Positions 22,101 through 31,460 of a DNA stretch of 34,748 nt are shown here, one piece after another. How positions within the stretch are numbered: position 1 is the first letter of the stretch; each line of letters starts with the position of its first letter. Origin of the DNA: Micractinium sp. NFX-FRZ (lineage: Eukaryota > Chlorophyta > Trebouxiophyceae > Chlorellales > Chlorellaceae). Location: the NCBI GenBank assembly GCA_029339195.1, contig JAPTJF010000569.1, positions 1-34,748 on the forward strand, read 5' to 3'. Made by a program: the position numbers and the translations under genes. The notes beneath the pieces were generated by a model, which made no database searches, was not told the origin of the DNA, and was given only the letters and a program-made list of their open reading frames with translations.

Positions 22101-25100
22101 GGCAGGGGCTGGGGGCAGGGTTGCACCGGGGTACCCACCGTGACGCGTCAGCAATAAAGCAGGCTTCCCAAGCAGCAGGCAGCACAGACTGCCAGCATCC
22201 TCCTGCCCAGCCCTGCCCAGGAGCAAGAGGGCACGGTCCCAGCACCTCACTCAATCAGCAGCCACCCACCAACAACCCACAGCCCCTACCACTAACACAC
22301 ACACATGGCCCACACACATGGCCCACCGGTCCCCCCACCCACCTGCGACTTGCGGTGCTCATACGTGGCCAGCATGACCTCGGCCAGGAAGGGTGCCTCC
22401 TCAGCCCACGGGTCGTCGTCCGACACCAGCCTGGGGAGGGGGGGCAGGGGGGCAGGGGCAGGGGGGAGGTGCACATGAGGAGGAGGAGGCAGGGCTGGCA
22501 GGAAGGCGGTGCCAGCGCAGCGCAGCAGGAGCAGCAGGGGCGCCCCACGCCGCCTCGCTCACACCCTGCCGCACTTTGGCTGTTTTCCGGGCCCCCCACC
22601 TGGCCCCCGCCCCCGCCCCCCACCTGAGCTGCCGCGTGACCATGAACTTGAGCTCCTCCGGGGTCAGGGCAGACAACTCCTTGCGCAGCACATCACGCTT
22701 CTCAACTGCGCCAGGGGGGCAGGAGGGTGGCAGGCCAGCAGGTCGATGAACAACTCGGTTTGTGTGTGTGGGGGAGGGGGTGTGGCAGTGAGCTGGGCAG
22801 CGCGTGTGGGGCTGGGCACGGGCAGGCCGGCAGGCATCACTGCAGCGCGCGGGCAGCCTCCTGCCCCGCAGGCAGGCAGGCAGGCAGGCAAGCAAGTGGC
22901 GTTTGTCTCTCCATGCCTGGCCCCCCAAACCCCAGCAAACCCCTCGGCCATCCTTCCCCTCCGCACCCGTTCCGCAGTTGGCCAGCGCCAGCTCCCTCAG
23001 CTTGGGCACGTGCTTGAAGAAGAGGCGCTGCAGCTGCTGCACGCGCTCGTAGTGCGCCGCCGTCACCTCCTCCTCGCCCAGCGGGTCGCCCGTGTGGTCG
23101 TGGATGGGGAAGGAGAGGTAGAAGCGCAGCAGGTCCACCAGCTGCCAGACAGGTGGGCCAACAGAAGCAGGAAGGAAGGGTTGTTGAGAGTTACTTGTGG
23201 GCAGGAGGCAGGAGGTAAGCGAGGAGGAGAGGCCAGGCAAGAGGCGACCGGCCAGGGGGGAGGTCGCGGCGGCTGCGCGCAGGCTGGCTGCCGGGCGGGA
23301 GCGACAGAGAGCAGGGCGGCAGAAGGCAGTGCAGGGCGGTCCCTACGCATGCCATGCCAGTTGAGCACTCTTGTCACACCCGCACCCGCACCCGCACCCA
23401 CACCCGCCCCCGCCCTCCCACCTGCACAAACAGTCGGCCCTGGGGGTGTGCGTAGAGGCGCGACATGTAGGCCTTGACCAGGATGGCGCGGTCCTCCAGC
23501 AGGGCGTGCACAAAGCGGCGGGTGGGCAGCTGCGCGGGAAGGTGGGGGGGAGCAGGGGGATGGGGTGGCGCAGGCTTGGAGTGAGAGGGGCAGGGGCGGG
23601 GTGGACGAGCAAGTGTGAGGCAAGGGCAGGGGAAACGCCCCTCACCACTCACCAATCGCCACACACAAATGATCGCCCACAACGCCCCAGCAGGTCTGTG
23701 AGGGCCCACACTGCTGCCCCTCCCCCAATCCCCCAAACCCCGACATGAAGCCAGGCTGCAGGCTTGGCCCCACCTGGCTGAGCAGGTCTGTGAGGAACTC
23801 CACAAAGCGCTCGCAGTACAGCAGCGCCTGGCGGTCCAGGGCCTTTGGCTTGGAGGGGGCGGCGGCCCCGCTGCCGTCGGCGCCCTCTGCTGCCGCCGCC
23901 GGCGCGGGCACCACGCCCTGCAGCACCTCCAGGAACTCGGACAGCAGGCCTGCAGGGGCAGAGGTGTTCAATTGGCGGCATGCAGGGGGGTGTGAGAAGC
24001 CCGGGAGCAGCACCAGGAATGCAGGAATTGGGACAGCAGGCCTGCAGGGAGGAGGGTGGGTGGCTGGGGGGGAGATACAGCGTGGGGAGGCGAGCACGGG
24101 CAGTGTTGGGCGCTGCGTGCGCGCGGCTGGAACTGCCCATCTCAGCTCAGCAGCCCGCCTGTGCCCGAAGGATGGCCCCACCCCACCTGGCAGGAATGCC
24201 GCCTCGGGGCGCTGCTGCACGGGCACGTGACCCTCCTGCCCCGCCGCCTTGCCCTCCTTCTTGGCCAGGTGCTTCCAGTGGCGGGCCAGCTGCAGGAGCG
24301 GGGGAAGGGGCCAAGTGCGGGTGCATGCGGGTGGGTGCACATGCACATGTGGAGGGTAGGGCAAGAGGCGAGGTGCAGGCGCATGGTGGGGCGCAGCGGC
24401 AAGCGACATTCAGAGAGGGCCGGCGCCGGCACTGGCATGCACACGTGTGCCTGGCTGCATGCCCTCTGGCACCTTGCTGCTCACACACACACACACACGC
24501 GCGCCCCACCCCACCCCTGCCCCGCCCCACCTGCGGCTGGTCGTGCAGCTCCAGCTGCAGCCGCCCGCGGCTCAGCGCGTGCCACAGCGGCAGGCTGACC
24601 AGGCGCAGCATCTGCGCACGCACCGCCTCGTCCTCCAGCGACTGCAGGCGTGGGGCAGCGGTGGTGAATGCGTAAGAATGTGGGGCATGAGAGCAAGGCA
24701 GAAGGCATGGTGTGGCTGCTGGCGCTGCCACCTGCTGCAACCGCGGTGAGGCTGGCACAGCATCCAGCAGCTGCACCGCCTTGCAGGCGGGCAAGCGCCT
24801 ACATAGCAGGCATGCACAGCTGTGCACAGCCCAACCCACAATCTCAACACCGCTGCGCCGCCCAAATCCAGCCCATGAGCAATCCAACCGCTCCCCCCCC
24901 CCCCACCCCCACCCCCCCGCCGACCACCCAACTGCCCCCACCCACCTGGAAGGCGTTGATTGTGAAGACGAGGTACGCAACGCGCTCGTGCATGCGCATG
25001 CGCGCCGCATCCTCCCCAGACTTGAGCGCCAACACACGCTGGAAGAAGGAGGGCAGCGCCTCCTGAAGAAAGGGCGGCGGGGCAGGGGGAGCAGGGGCCA

Positions 25101-27225
25101 GCGAGTGAGCGGCAGCCGCAGCCAGGTGGCGCGGCAGACAGGTGGCGGCGGCGGCATGGCCCCTGGAGGCGCACGACACAGCGCAGCTCCAAAGGCGAGG
25201 GTGAGGCGAGTGGCAGGCTGCTGCAGGTGCAGCCCGCAGGGCTCTGCCTCGGACCCCCAGGCACAAGGGGCCCACCCGCCCACCCACACCTACGAATCAG
25301 GCTTACATTCCCACCCACCCCTTGCCACCCCCGCTCCCGCCCCGCCCCGCCCCACCCACCGGGTTGTGCTGGTGGAAGCACGCCCAGCCGGGCACCTGCT
25401 CCCGGAACTTTTGGTTCACCATGACCACCACGCTCATGACGTGCTCGTAGGCGGCCGCCCCCGCCACCCCCTCCTCCCAGTGCGGCCACAGGTAGTTCTC
25501 CAGGTACTGGCTCAGCTCCAGCAGCTGGACCCTGCAGATGGGTGGAGGGAAGGGGGCTGGATGCACTGCTCAGCACAGGTGCTGAGAGGAAGGGAGAGGC
25601 GAGGGGGGAATGCAGCGAGGGACCCTGGTGGGCGACGGCGGAAGCATAGGCAGGCCAGGCATGCGACCGTAGCTGCCTCTTGTGGGGCAGGCCAGAGCAC
25701 ACTCGTGCACTACCCACCGCAGCCCACCCAGCTTTCGTGTGGAGCGCGTGCAGCCCCAACACTGACGAACGCACAGCGCCACCCCACCCACCTTCTCCCC
25801 AGACCCGCCACCACCCCTCCCGCCATCCAAGGCATCACCCCCCCACGCGCTGCCTGCCTGCCCTCCCACCTGCGGCTGGTGGGCGGCTTGTCCCCGCCCC
25901 CACCCAGCTCCTCCTTGTACACCTTGGCCACCAGCTCAGCGCTGTAGGCGGGGCGCTGCCCCCCGGCAAGCGCCGCCGCCGACCAGTTCTTGTTGGCCAG
26001 CTGGGTGAGGGCGTCGCCGCTAATGTCAGACATGGTGAGGGCGCCAAAGCCGCCGGCGGGGCGCTTGGCCGGGCCACGACCACGGCCGCGGCCACGGCCG
26101 CCCTGGCCCCGGCCGCCGGGTGTGCGGCCGCCGGGTGTGCGGCCACCAGGAGTGCGCCCGCCCTGGCCGCGGCCGCCGGGGGTGCGGCCGCCGGCACTTT
26201 GGCGCGGCTTGCCGGCGCGCTTGGTCACACCCGCTGGCTTGCCGGGCTGCCCTGGCTTGCTGCCCGGAGTGGCCTGCCCCTTCTTCTTCTCTCCCGTCTT
26301 CTTCTCCCCCTTTTTCTTGCCGCCCCGCTTGCGCTTCTTCTTCTCCCCTGCTGCCGCCTTCTTCTCCTCGCCATCAGCAGCCGCGGGTGCAGCAGCAGCA
26401 GCTGACGCCTCGCCGGCGCCCTCCCCTGCCGCAGCTGCCTCGTCGCCGCCAGCAGCGGCAGCAGCGCCGTCCACCTCCATCGCCTCCCGCTGCTGCTGCT
26501 CCTGCTGCTCGGCTGCTGCCGCTGGCTCGGCCTGCTGCTCTGCTGCCGCTGGCTCTGCCTGCGCTGCTGCCGGCTCCGCCTGTGCAGGTGCTGCCTCAGC
26601 CGCTGCCGGCTCAGCCTCTGCCGGCTCTGCGGGCGCCGCTTCGGCAGCCTCCTGTGCTGCTGCAGGCTCCCCAGCTGGCGCTGCCTCTGCCTCTGCCTCT
26701 GCTGCTGGCTGGGCCTCGCCAGCGTCGCCAGCCTCCTCGCCAGCCTCCGCCTCGCCCGCCTCGCCAGCAGCCTGCCGTGCAGCAGCCATGCCCTCTGGCG
26801 TGCCCTGCAGGTGTCATCAGAGCAGGCATGTCAGAATGGTTGCTTGTCCCCCTGTTACGGCGGCACCATACTTGCTGGCTGCTGCCGCTTGCACGCTAGC
26901 ATCGCTCCAGGCGCAGACACAACACACCCTCACTGCTCACCATGCTGTGCTTGCTTCTCACCGGCACAATTCAATTGCCAGCCTGCGCTGCCCTGTGCCG
27001 CACAGCCCCCCGCGCCCTCAGCAGCACCAGCTCAGCCACCCCATCCTGTCCACACCACCCTCTCCACGCCACCCGCCCCCGCCCGCGCACCTCGTGTGCC
27101 GTGATGTACCCCTGCAGCCGCTCCACCAGCTCCGCCTTCTTCCCTCCCACCGGCTGCCCACGCTTCTTCAGCTCATCCTTGAGCTTCACCACTGTCAGCC
27201 CCTCCACCCACTCTGTGCCGGGCAT
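13121..27225 (-). CDS. AQR: Aquarius-type intron-binding spliceosomal RNA helicase with N-terminal SAP domain, 31 exons, 1852 aa
   Basis: Exons: 27225-27091, 26804-25870, 25531-25360, 25062-24946, 24641-24531, 24289-24187, 23949-23774, 23529-23422, 23141-22967, 22705-22624, 22430-22343, 22001-21917, 21610-21444, 21051-20946, 20522-20389, 20140-20038, 19641-19532, 19223-19149, 18924-18741, 18461-18099, 17846-17728, 17485-17348, 16937-16787, 16549-16461, 16123-15969, 15745-15649, 15438-15268, 15003-14815, 14502-14332, 14154-14052, 13767-13121. They give 5559 nt, fully in phase. Aquarius is an SF1 helicase that binds introns in the spliceosome and supports intron-encoded snoRNP assembly. Residues 1-45 are a SAP domain ([20 protein letters not shown]). 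Residues 46-300 are Ala/Glu-rich, then a Lys block, then [16 protein letters not shown] repeats. Aquarius homology starts near 301 ([19 protein letters not shown]). Helicase motifs: GPPGTGKTD (1174-1182, split by intron 20), [13 protein letters not shown] (from 1404), GDHHQLPP (from 1442), [12 protein letters not shown] (from 1605) and [10 protein letters not shown] (from 1638). The C-terminus is a Glu/Asp-rich tail. The start ATG has the context GCCACCATG with an in-frame TGA at 27232-27234. Intron 27 is GC-AG. Confidence 0.93.
14601..14670. repeat. GGCAGGGCA-type tandem repeat in Aquarius intron 28
   Basis: Imperfect tandem copies of GGCAGGGCACGAC and GGCAG(GGCAG)n lie in the intron between exons 29 and 28. 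They have no coding role. Confidence 0.75.
15442..15477 (+). repeat. G-run cluster with G-quadruplex potential in Aquarius intron 26
   Basis: At least six G4 runs separated by 1-2 bases occur on the plus strand, immediately beside the acceptor of exon 27 (15438). On the gene's own strand the same bases form the C-rich pyrimidine tract, so the tract may simply serve splicing. Confidence 0.6.
18718..18742. repeat. (CCAC)n microsatellite overlapping the intron 19 splice donor
   Basis: On the gene strand, exon 19 ends at 18741 and the intron begins GTGGGTGGGTGGGTGGGTGGG. The repeat offers several donors offset by 4 nt. Only the first keeps the reading frame with exon 20. Confidence 0.8.
20166..20183. 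repeat. (GT)n microsatellite in Aquarius intron 15
   Basis: Nine or so GT dinucleotides lie just upstream (in gene orientation) of the exon 16 acceptor. It is an ordinary simple repeat. Confidence 0.8.
24482..24499. repeat. (AC)n microsatellite in Aquarius intron 5
   Basis: A run of nine AC/CA dinucleotides lies between exons 6 and 5. It is an ordinary simple repeat. Confidence 0.8.
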
Positions 27226-27991
27226 GGTGGCTCACGGCTCGCCTCGCGGCGGCGGTGGCGGGAGTGGCGGCGGTGCTCGCCGGCCTGCCCGCTGCTGTTG
27301 CTGGCCTGCGGAGCTGCCCGCCGTGTGTGCTGCTACTGCTGCCACCTGTCTGTTGTGTCCTGCAAGGCGTTGGCCGCTCCCTGCAGCGGTGCAGCAAGCA
27401 GGAGCAGAGTGGCGGTGGTGAGCGGAGGGCTGCCCTGCACGTCTGTAACTACTGGAATCAAGTTGTTATCGCTCTGTGCGAAGTTGGGGCAACGATGGCG
27501 CGTGGTGCGCAACCTGCCCCACCGATCGGGCCGCTGCCTTCCGTCCCGCAGCTCCGATTGCTGCACTCACTCTTTGCAGGTTGCAGCAAAGGAAGTAACC
27601 AGAGCTACCGCACTGCGTCACGAATGGCGGACCATGCAGCGCTTCCACGCACGCCCCGGTGCTCGCTGTGAGCTCTCAAGCGTTGGTTTGGTGAGACTTG
27701 CGCGATCCTGGCGATGGCGCCCATTCCCTGCTCGCCAGCGCGCTCCGAGCTGGCGTCCATGTCACCAGCAAACAGCAAACCGGCTCCTTGAAGTCCGATC
27801 GCAGCTCCTGCGCGCCCCAGACAGTGTCGAAGCCTCTGGGTAGGCGCCACAGAACCATTCCAGTGGCTTGCCCTCTCAAACAGGGTTCTGTGCTCCTCCC
27901 GCCAGCCTGCTCCCTTCTCGTTAGGCATTGGGCTCAGAGGCCTCTGCCTCCACTGTACAAGCACCAGTAGCTCCGGCACCCCCCGCCCGCC
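27226..27991. promoter_or_regulatory. Divergent promoter region between Aquarius and PIG-L
   Basis: This 766 bp separates the Aquarius ATG (minus) from the PIG-L ATG (plus). Both 5' ends face each other, so it must hold both promoters. No third gene was recognised. An in-frame TAG at 27968-27970 blocks any unspliced upstream extension of PIG-L. No clear TATA boxes were identified. Confidence 0.6.
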
Positions 27992-29533
27992 ATGGCAGCA
28001 GCGGCAGCGGACGACGACGACGGCTCCGCAACGGCGCTGCTGGTGACCGCGCACCCAGACGATGAGGCCATGTTTTTTGCGCCCCTCATCCTGCACCTCA
28101 CGCAGCAGCTGGGCATGCGTGTGGCTCTCCTCTGCCTCTCCACAGGTAGGCAAGGGTGGGACGCAAAGGCCAGAAGGGTGCCACGGTGGCCATTGCAGAA
28201 CCTCCCTCTTGCTGCCACGCTGGGCCTGGCCTGCCTTACCTGCTGTGCCCTGGCATCCCCTGCAGGCAATGCCGACGGTCTGGGCCGCGTGCGCTGCAAG
28301 GAGCTGCTCTACGCCTGCGCACTGCTGGGGGTGGGTGTGCACCGCCACCCGCCCCCCGTGCCTGCATTCAACCCCACCTCCTTCCTGCACCTTGAGGCAG
28401 TCCACCGAGGCAGTCGACAGGCTGCCTCCATGCCCTGATGTTGTGCTCTTTCCAAAATGCTGCCCGCCTGCAGATCAGCCGTGATGACGTGACGATAGTG
28501 GATGACTCGCGGCTGCCAGACGGCATGCACCAGTGCTGGCCGCCGGCCGTGGTGGCAGAGCATGTGGCGCAGGCAGCCCGCCGCTTCCAGCCTGGCCGGG
28601 TGAGCTCTTGCTTGTTGCTGGACAGCTGGGCAGCTGGGCAGCTGGGACCTGACTGCATCGTAAGCCGGTTTCCTACCATGCTGGAGGCACCACTTGTTTA
28701 GCAGCTCTTCAGTCACGCTGCTGTGCCCTGTGCCGCTGCAGGCACCTCGTCCACCCACCTCTGTTCCCACATCCAACTGCTTCTCAACACTCCTGACCTT
28801 TAAGCACTTTGCACTGAGCTTCCCACTTGTGCGCCCCCACAGGTGTACACGTTCGACGGCCACGGAGTGTCGGGGCACCCCAACCACCTGGCCACGGCTG
28901 AAGGGGCGCTGCACTGGTGGGCGGGCACCCCCAGCAGCAGCAGCCTGAGCAGCCTGCCCCAGCTGTGGCAGCTAGAGAGCGTGTCGCTGGCCCGCAAGTA
29001 TGCGGGACCAACGGATGCCCCCCTCTCTTGGCTGACCACCGCCGCGCGGCGCCGCTGGCGCCACCGCCAGGCATGCGTGTGCCTCAACCTGCGGCACCCG
29101 AGGCGTGCATGGCGCGCGCTGCTGGCGCACCGCAGCCAAATGGTCTGGTGCGTGGGGGGCGGGGGGCAGGGTGGGTCGAGCGGGGGGCTGGGGCTAGGGC
29201 TGACATGCAGCGTGCTGCTCTCTGTGTGGGCACCCCATGCTGTTGCTGTTGGTGCGGCCACTGCTGCTGCTGCTGCTGCTGCTGTTGCTGTGCTGCTGCT
29301 GTGCACAGCAAAGCCCCTGCATTGCTGCTGCTTCGCACTGCAGGTGGCCCTCACTTCACTCGCCCTGCTCATTGCTGGGCCTAGTTCCCACTGCCGTAAC
29401 ATTAGTGCCCAAGCTTCGCTCTCAGCGCCTCGCTGCCGCCTGCTGCCGCCTCTTCCCCTGCTGCAGGTACCGCCGCCTCTGGTTGCTCCTCTCCCGCTAC
29501 ATGTATGTCAACACCCTGGTGCGGACGTGCTGA
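27992..29533 (+). CDS. PIGL: N-acetylglucosaminyl-phosphatidylinositol de-N-acetylase (PIG-L), 5 exons, 238 aa
   Basis: Exons: 27992-28145, 28266-28330, 28474-28599, 28843-29147, 29467-29533. Together they give 717 nt in phase. PIG-L removes the acetyl group from GlcNAc-PI, the second step of GPI-anchor synthesis, on the cytosolic face of the ER. It is a Zn-dependent LmbE-family enzyme. Visible motifs: AHPDDEAMFF (residues 20-29, metal ligands His21 and Asp24), GNADGLGRVRCKEL after the first intron, DDSRLPDG, and FDGHGVSGHPNH (119-130) holding the second metal-binding His pair. The C-terminus LLAHRSQMVWYRRLWLLLSR is characteristic. Length is close to the animal enzyme. The N-terminal membrane helix of animal and plant PIG-L is absent: only about 18 residues, including an Asp run, precede the catalytic motif. 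An in-frame stop upstream fixes this start unless a further 5' exon exists. Intron 4 contains a CTG-rich tract near 29260-29310. Confidence 0.92.
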
Positions 29534-30358
29534 CCAGGCCAGGCTTGCGTGCTCCCCGCCACGCACTTCCCATTCACGTATCTCGATGACGCCCGCCTGG
29601 ACTCGGCTTTGTCTTGTGCCACCAATCTTCAATGCTCTGTCATCATCACCACTCTTACCACTCCTTTTCAGTTGACCACGGACACGGGGATCCAACACAC
29701 TTGGTCGTATGTATGCCACATTTCAGTGCACAAGGAACACTACAGCGCTGGGAAGCGTCTACACAATCCACCGCCAGGGTGTTACAACTACCACATGCAT
29801 ACCCTTTTTGACCTGTAATGCTGCATCGCTGCCCGGGAGAGCCATGTGGAGTGGTCCAAGGGAAGGCAGCAGGGAGTGCACATGAAGAGGCAGGGCCCGG
29901 GGCAGGTTGTTGTTGTAGTTAAGATCTGCAAAATGGAGGTGCCAGCTGGCATGCCGAGAGCAAGGCAAAGGGAGCTGCAAAGGGATTCCAGAGGGGAGAG
30001 GTGGCTCAGCTGCTACGCCGCCATGCCTGTTTCGCCTGATCAACTTATGCCTGACCACCAAACATGACCTTGGGCAAAATTGATGGGCATTTTGCCAATT
30101 TGGCAGTCAGCAAACTCAGTCCACCGCCGCCAGTGCTGCCGCCGCTTAGCCCGCGCCGCCTGCAGGGCTTTACAGGCGCCGTCCACGCTTTAAGGGCTGC
30201 GCTCTCTCCTGCTCAGCCAGAAATCATTCCGGCCCCGTGTGCTTCCGTGCCGGTGCTTTTAGACCGCGAGTTGCATGGGCCGGGTGCAGGTCCAGTACTG
30301 CAGAGCAGGAATCGGCATACACTGCTAAATTGCGCGCATTGCAAGTTGCTACGCCAAC
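29534..30358 (+). other. Intergenic: PIG-L 3' region and upstream region of the next gene
   Basis: No coding region was recognised in this 825 bp. The left part should be PIG-L 3' UTR, ending at a candidate poly(A) signal at 29814-29818. The right part precedes the small membrane-protein gene. Confidence 0.5.
29814..29818 (+). terminator. Candidate polyadenylation signal TGTAA for PIG-L
   Basis: TGTAA lies 281 nt after the PIG-L stop codon on the coding strand, a typical distance for green algae. Confidence 0.55.
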
Positions 30359-30901
30359 ATGAACTCTGTGCCGGAGCGAAGGGCCTCGGCAGAAGGCCAG
30401 GGACGTCCAGCAGGCCGCTTCCGCCGCCTCGCAGCTGCGGTCGCTCTGGCTGTGCTGTTGATCTCTTACGTTGAGCTGGTGACGAAGAGGTGAGTGCCGG
30501 AGCGCGCGGGTCGCTGGGGCTGCCTGGGCTCACCGGTGGGGCCCGCCCCACCAGTTCCACTGCCGTCGCCCAGCTTGACACAAGCAGCCTGACCTACAAG
30601 CTACGCCTGAGCCTTTGCATGCAGGCAACATCCAGTGGCTGTCACACAAGTGGCAATGCAAGCCGTCTCTCTGGATGCCCGCGCCTCACACGCCAGCAGC
30701 CTCGGCAAAGCGGCTGCCGCTGCTGGCACAGGCGAGCCCGGTGCCACCCAGGCAACTGGTGCCAGCAGCATGCTCAGTTCAGACGGCGTCAGAGGCCCAG
30801 ACAGCCATATGCATGGCGTGCTGTGCTTCGGCACTTGCCTCGAGCAGGCGCGGCAGCTTGACCTGAAGAAGAAGATGAAGGAGAACAACGTGACAGCTTG
30901 A
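30359..30901 (+). CDS. Small predicted single-pass membrane protein, 2 exons, 135 aa, unrecognised family
   Basis: Exons 30359-30489 and 30625-30901 join in phase across a GTGAGT...GCAG intron (AG|G making Arg44). The N-terminus is basic (MNSVPERRASAEGQGRPAGR). A hydrophobic helix follows at about residues 22-40 (LAAAVALAVLLISYVELV), and then a low-complexity Ala/Gly/Ser stretch. The C-terminus is more specific in look: HGVLCFGTCLEQARQLDLKK followed by a Lys/Asn-rich end. The helix could be a membrane anchor or an uncleaved signal. I do not recognise the family and assign no function. The model rests on ATG, splice signals, phase and composition only. It converges on the SDR gene. Confidence 0.5.
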
Positions 30902-31460
30902 CGTCCCTTGTACCACTGGGCATGGACGCACCGTGAGAGCCAGTGCCAGCATCATCACCACCAATGCCAGCAAACATATCAGCAGCAGCACCATCATCAC
31001 CGTTGCCACGAAGTAAACGCGACAGCCCCATGACAGGCGCTGTTTGTCTCACCACCGCATCTCGTTTGCTGCCTTTGCTGGTTCCGCGTGTTCTTGTTCA
31101 CGACCGGCCACGCTGTGCTGTGCCTCTCCCCCGCCCCTGCCCCCCCCACCCACCCCCCAAACATGTCGAGTGCAGGGGCTAATTGCAATCATATCTACAA
31201 GTTGGGAAGCATACAGATCCCCTATGGCTGAGGTGAATGATGCTAGGCTTACCCCATACTTCGTTTCCCTTCTTCCAATCAAACCACTGCTTTGACGCTT
31301 GCTCAGAGATCCGTGTCACTGTAGACTTTAAGACACCTTGAAACCCAGAAACAAGAGCACCAGATACCCTGCTGAGAACCAGGTCTGGGTGGGCGAGCCT
31401 GTGCGCCGGGGAGCCATTAAAACCCCACTCCCTGCTGCCTGCTCAGGCTGTGCCGCCTGC
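30902..31460. other. Convergent intergenic region
   Basis: This 559 bp lies between the stop codons of the small membrane-protein gene (plus) and the SDR gene (minus). It should contain both 3' UTRs. It holds CAGCA/ATCATCACC-type simple sequence at 30940-31010 and a C-rich stretch near 31130-31160. No gene was recognised. Confidence 0.55.

Noticed and set aside
25990..27843. 617-codon plus-strand open frame
   Set aside because: It is antisense to Aquarius exon 2 and rich in Ala/Ser/Pro because of GC-rich Ala/Glu codons on the other strand. It crosses exon 1 and the promoter with no domain homology.
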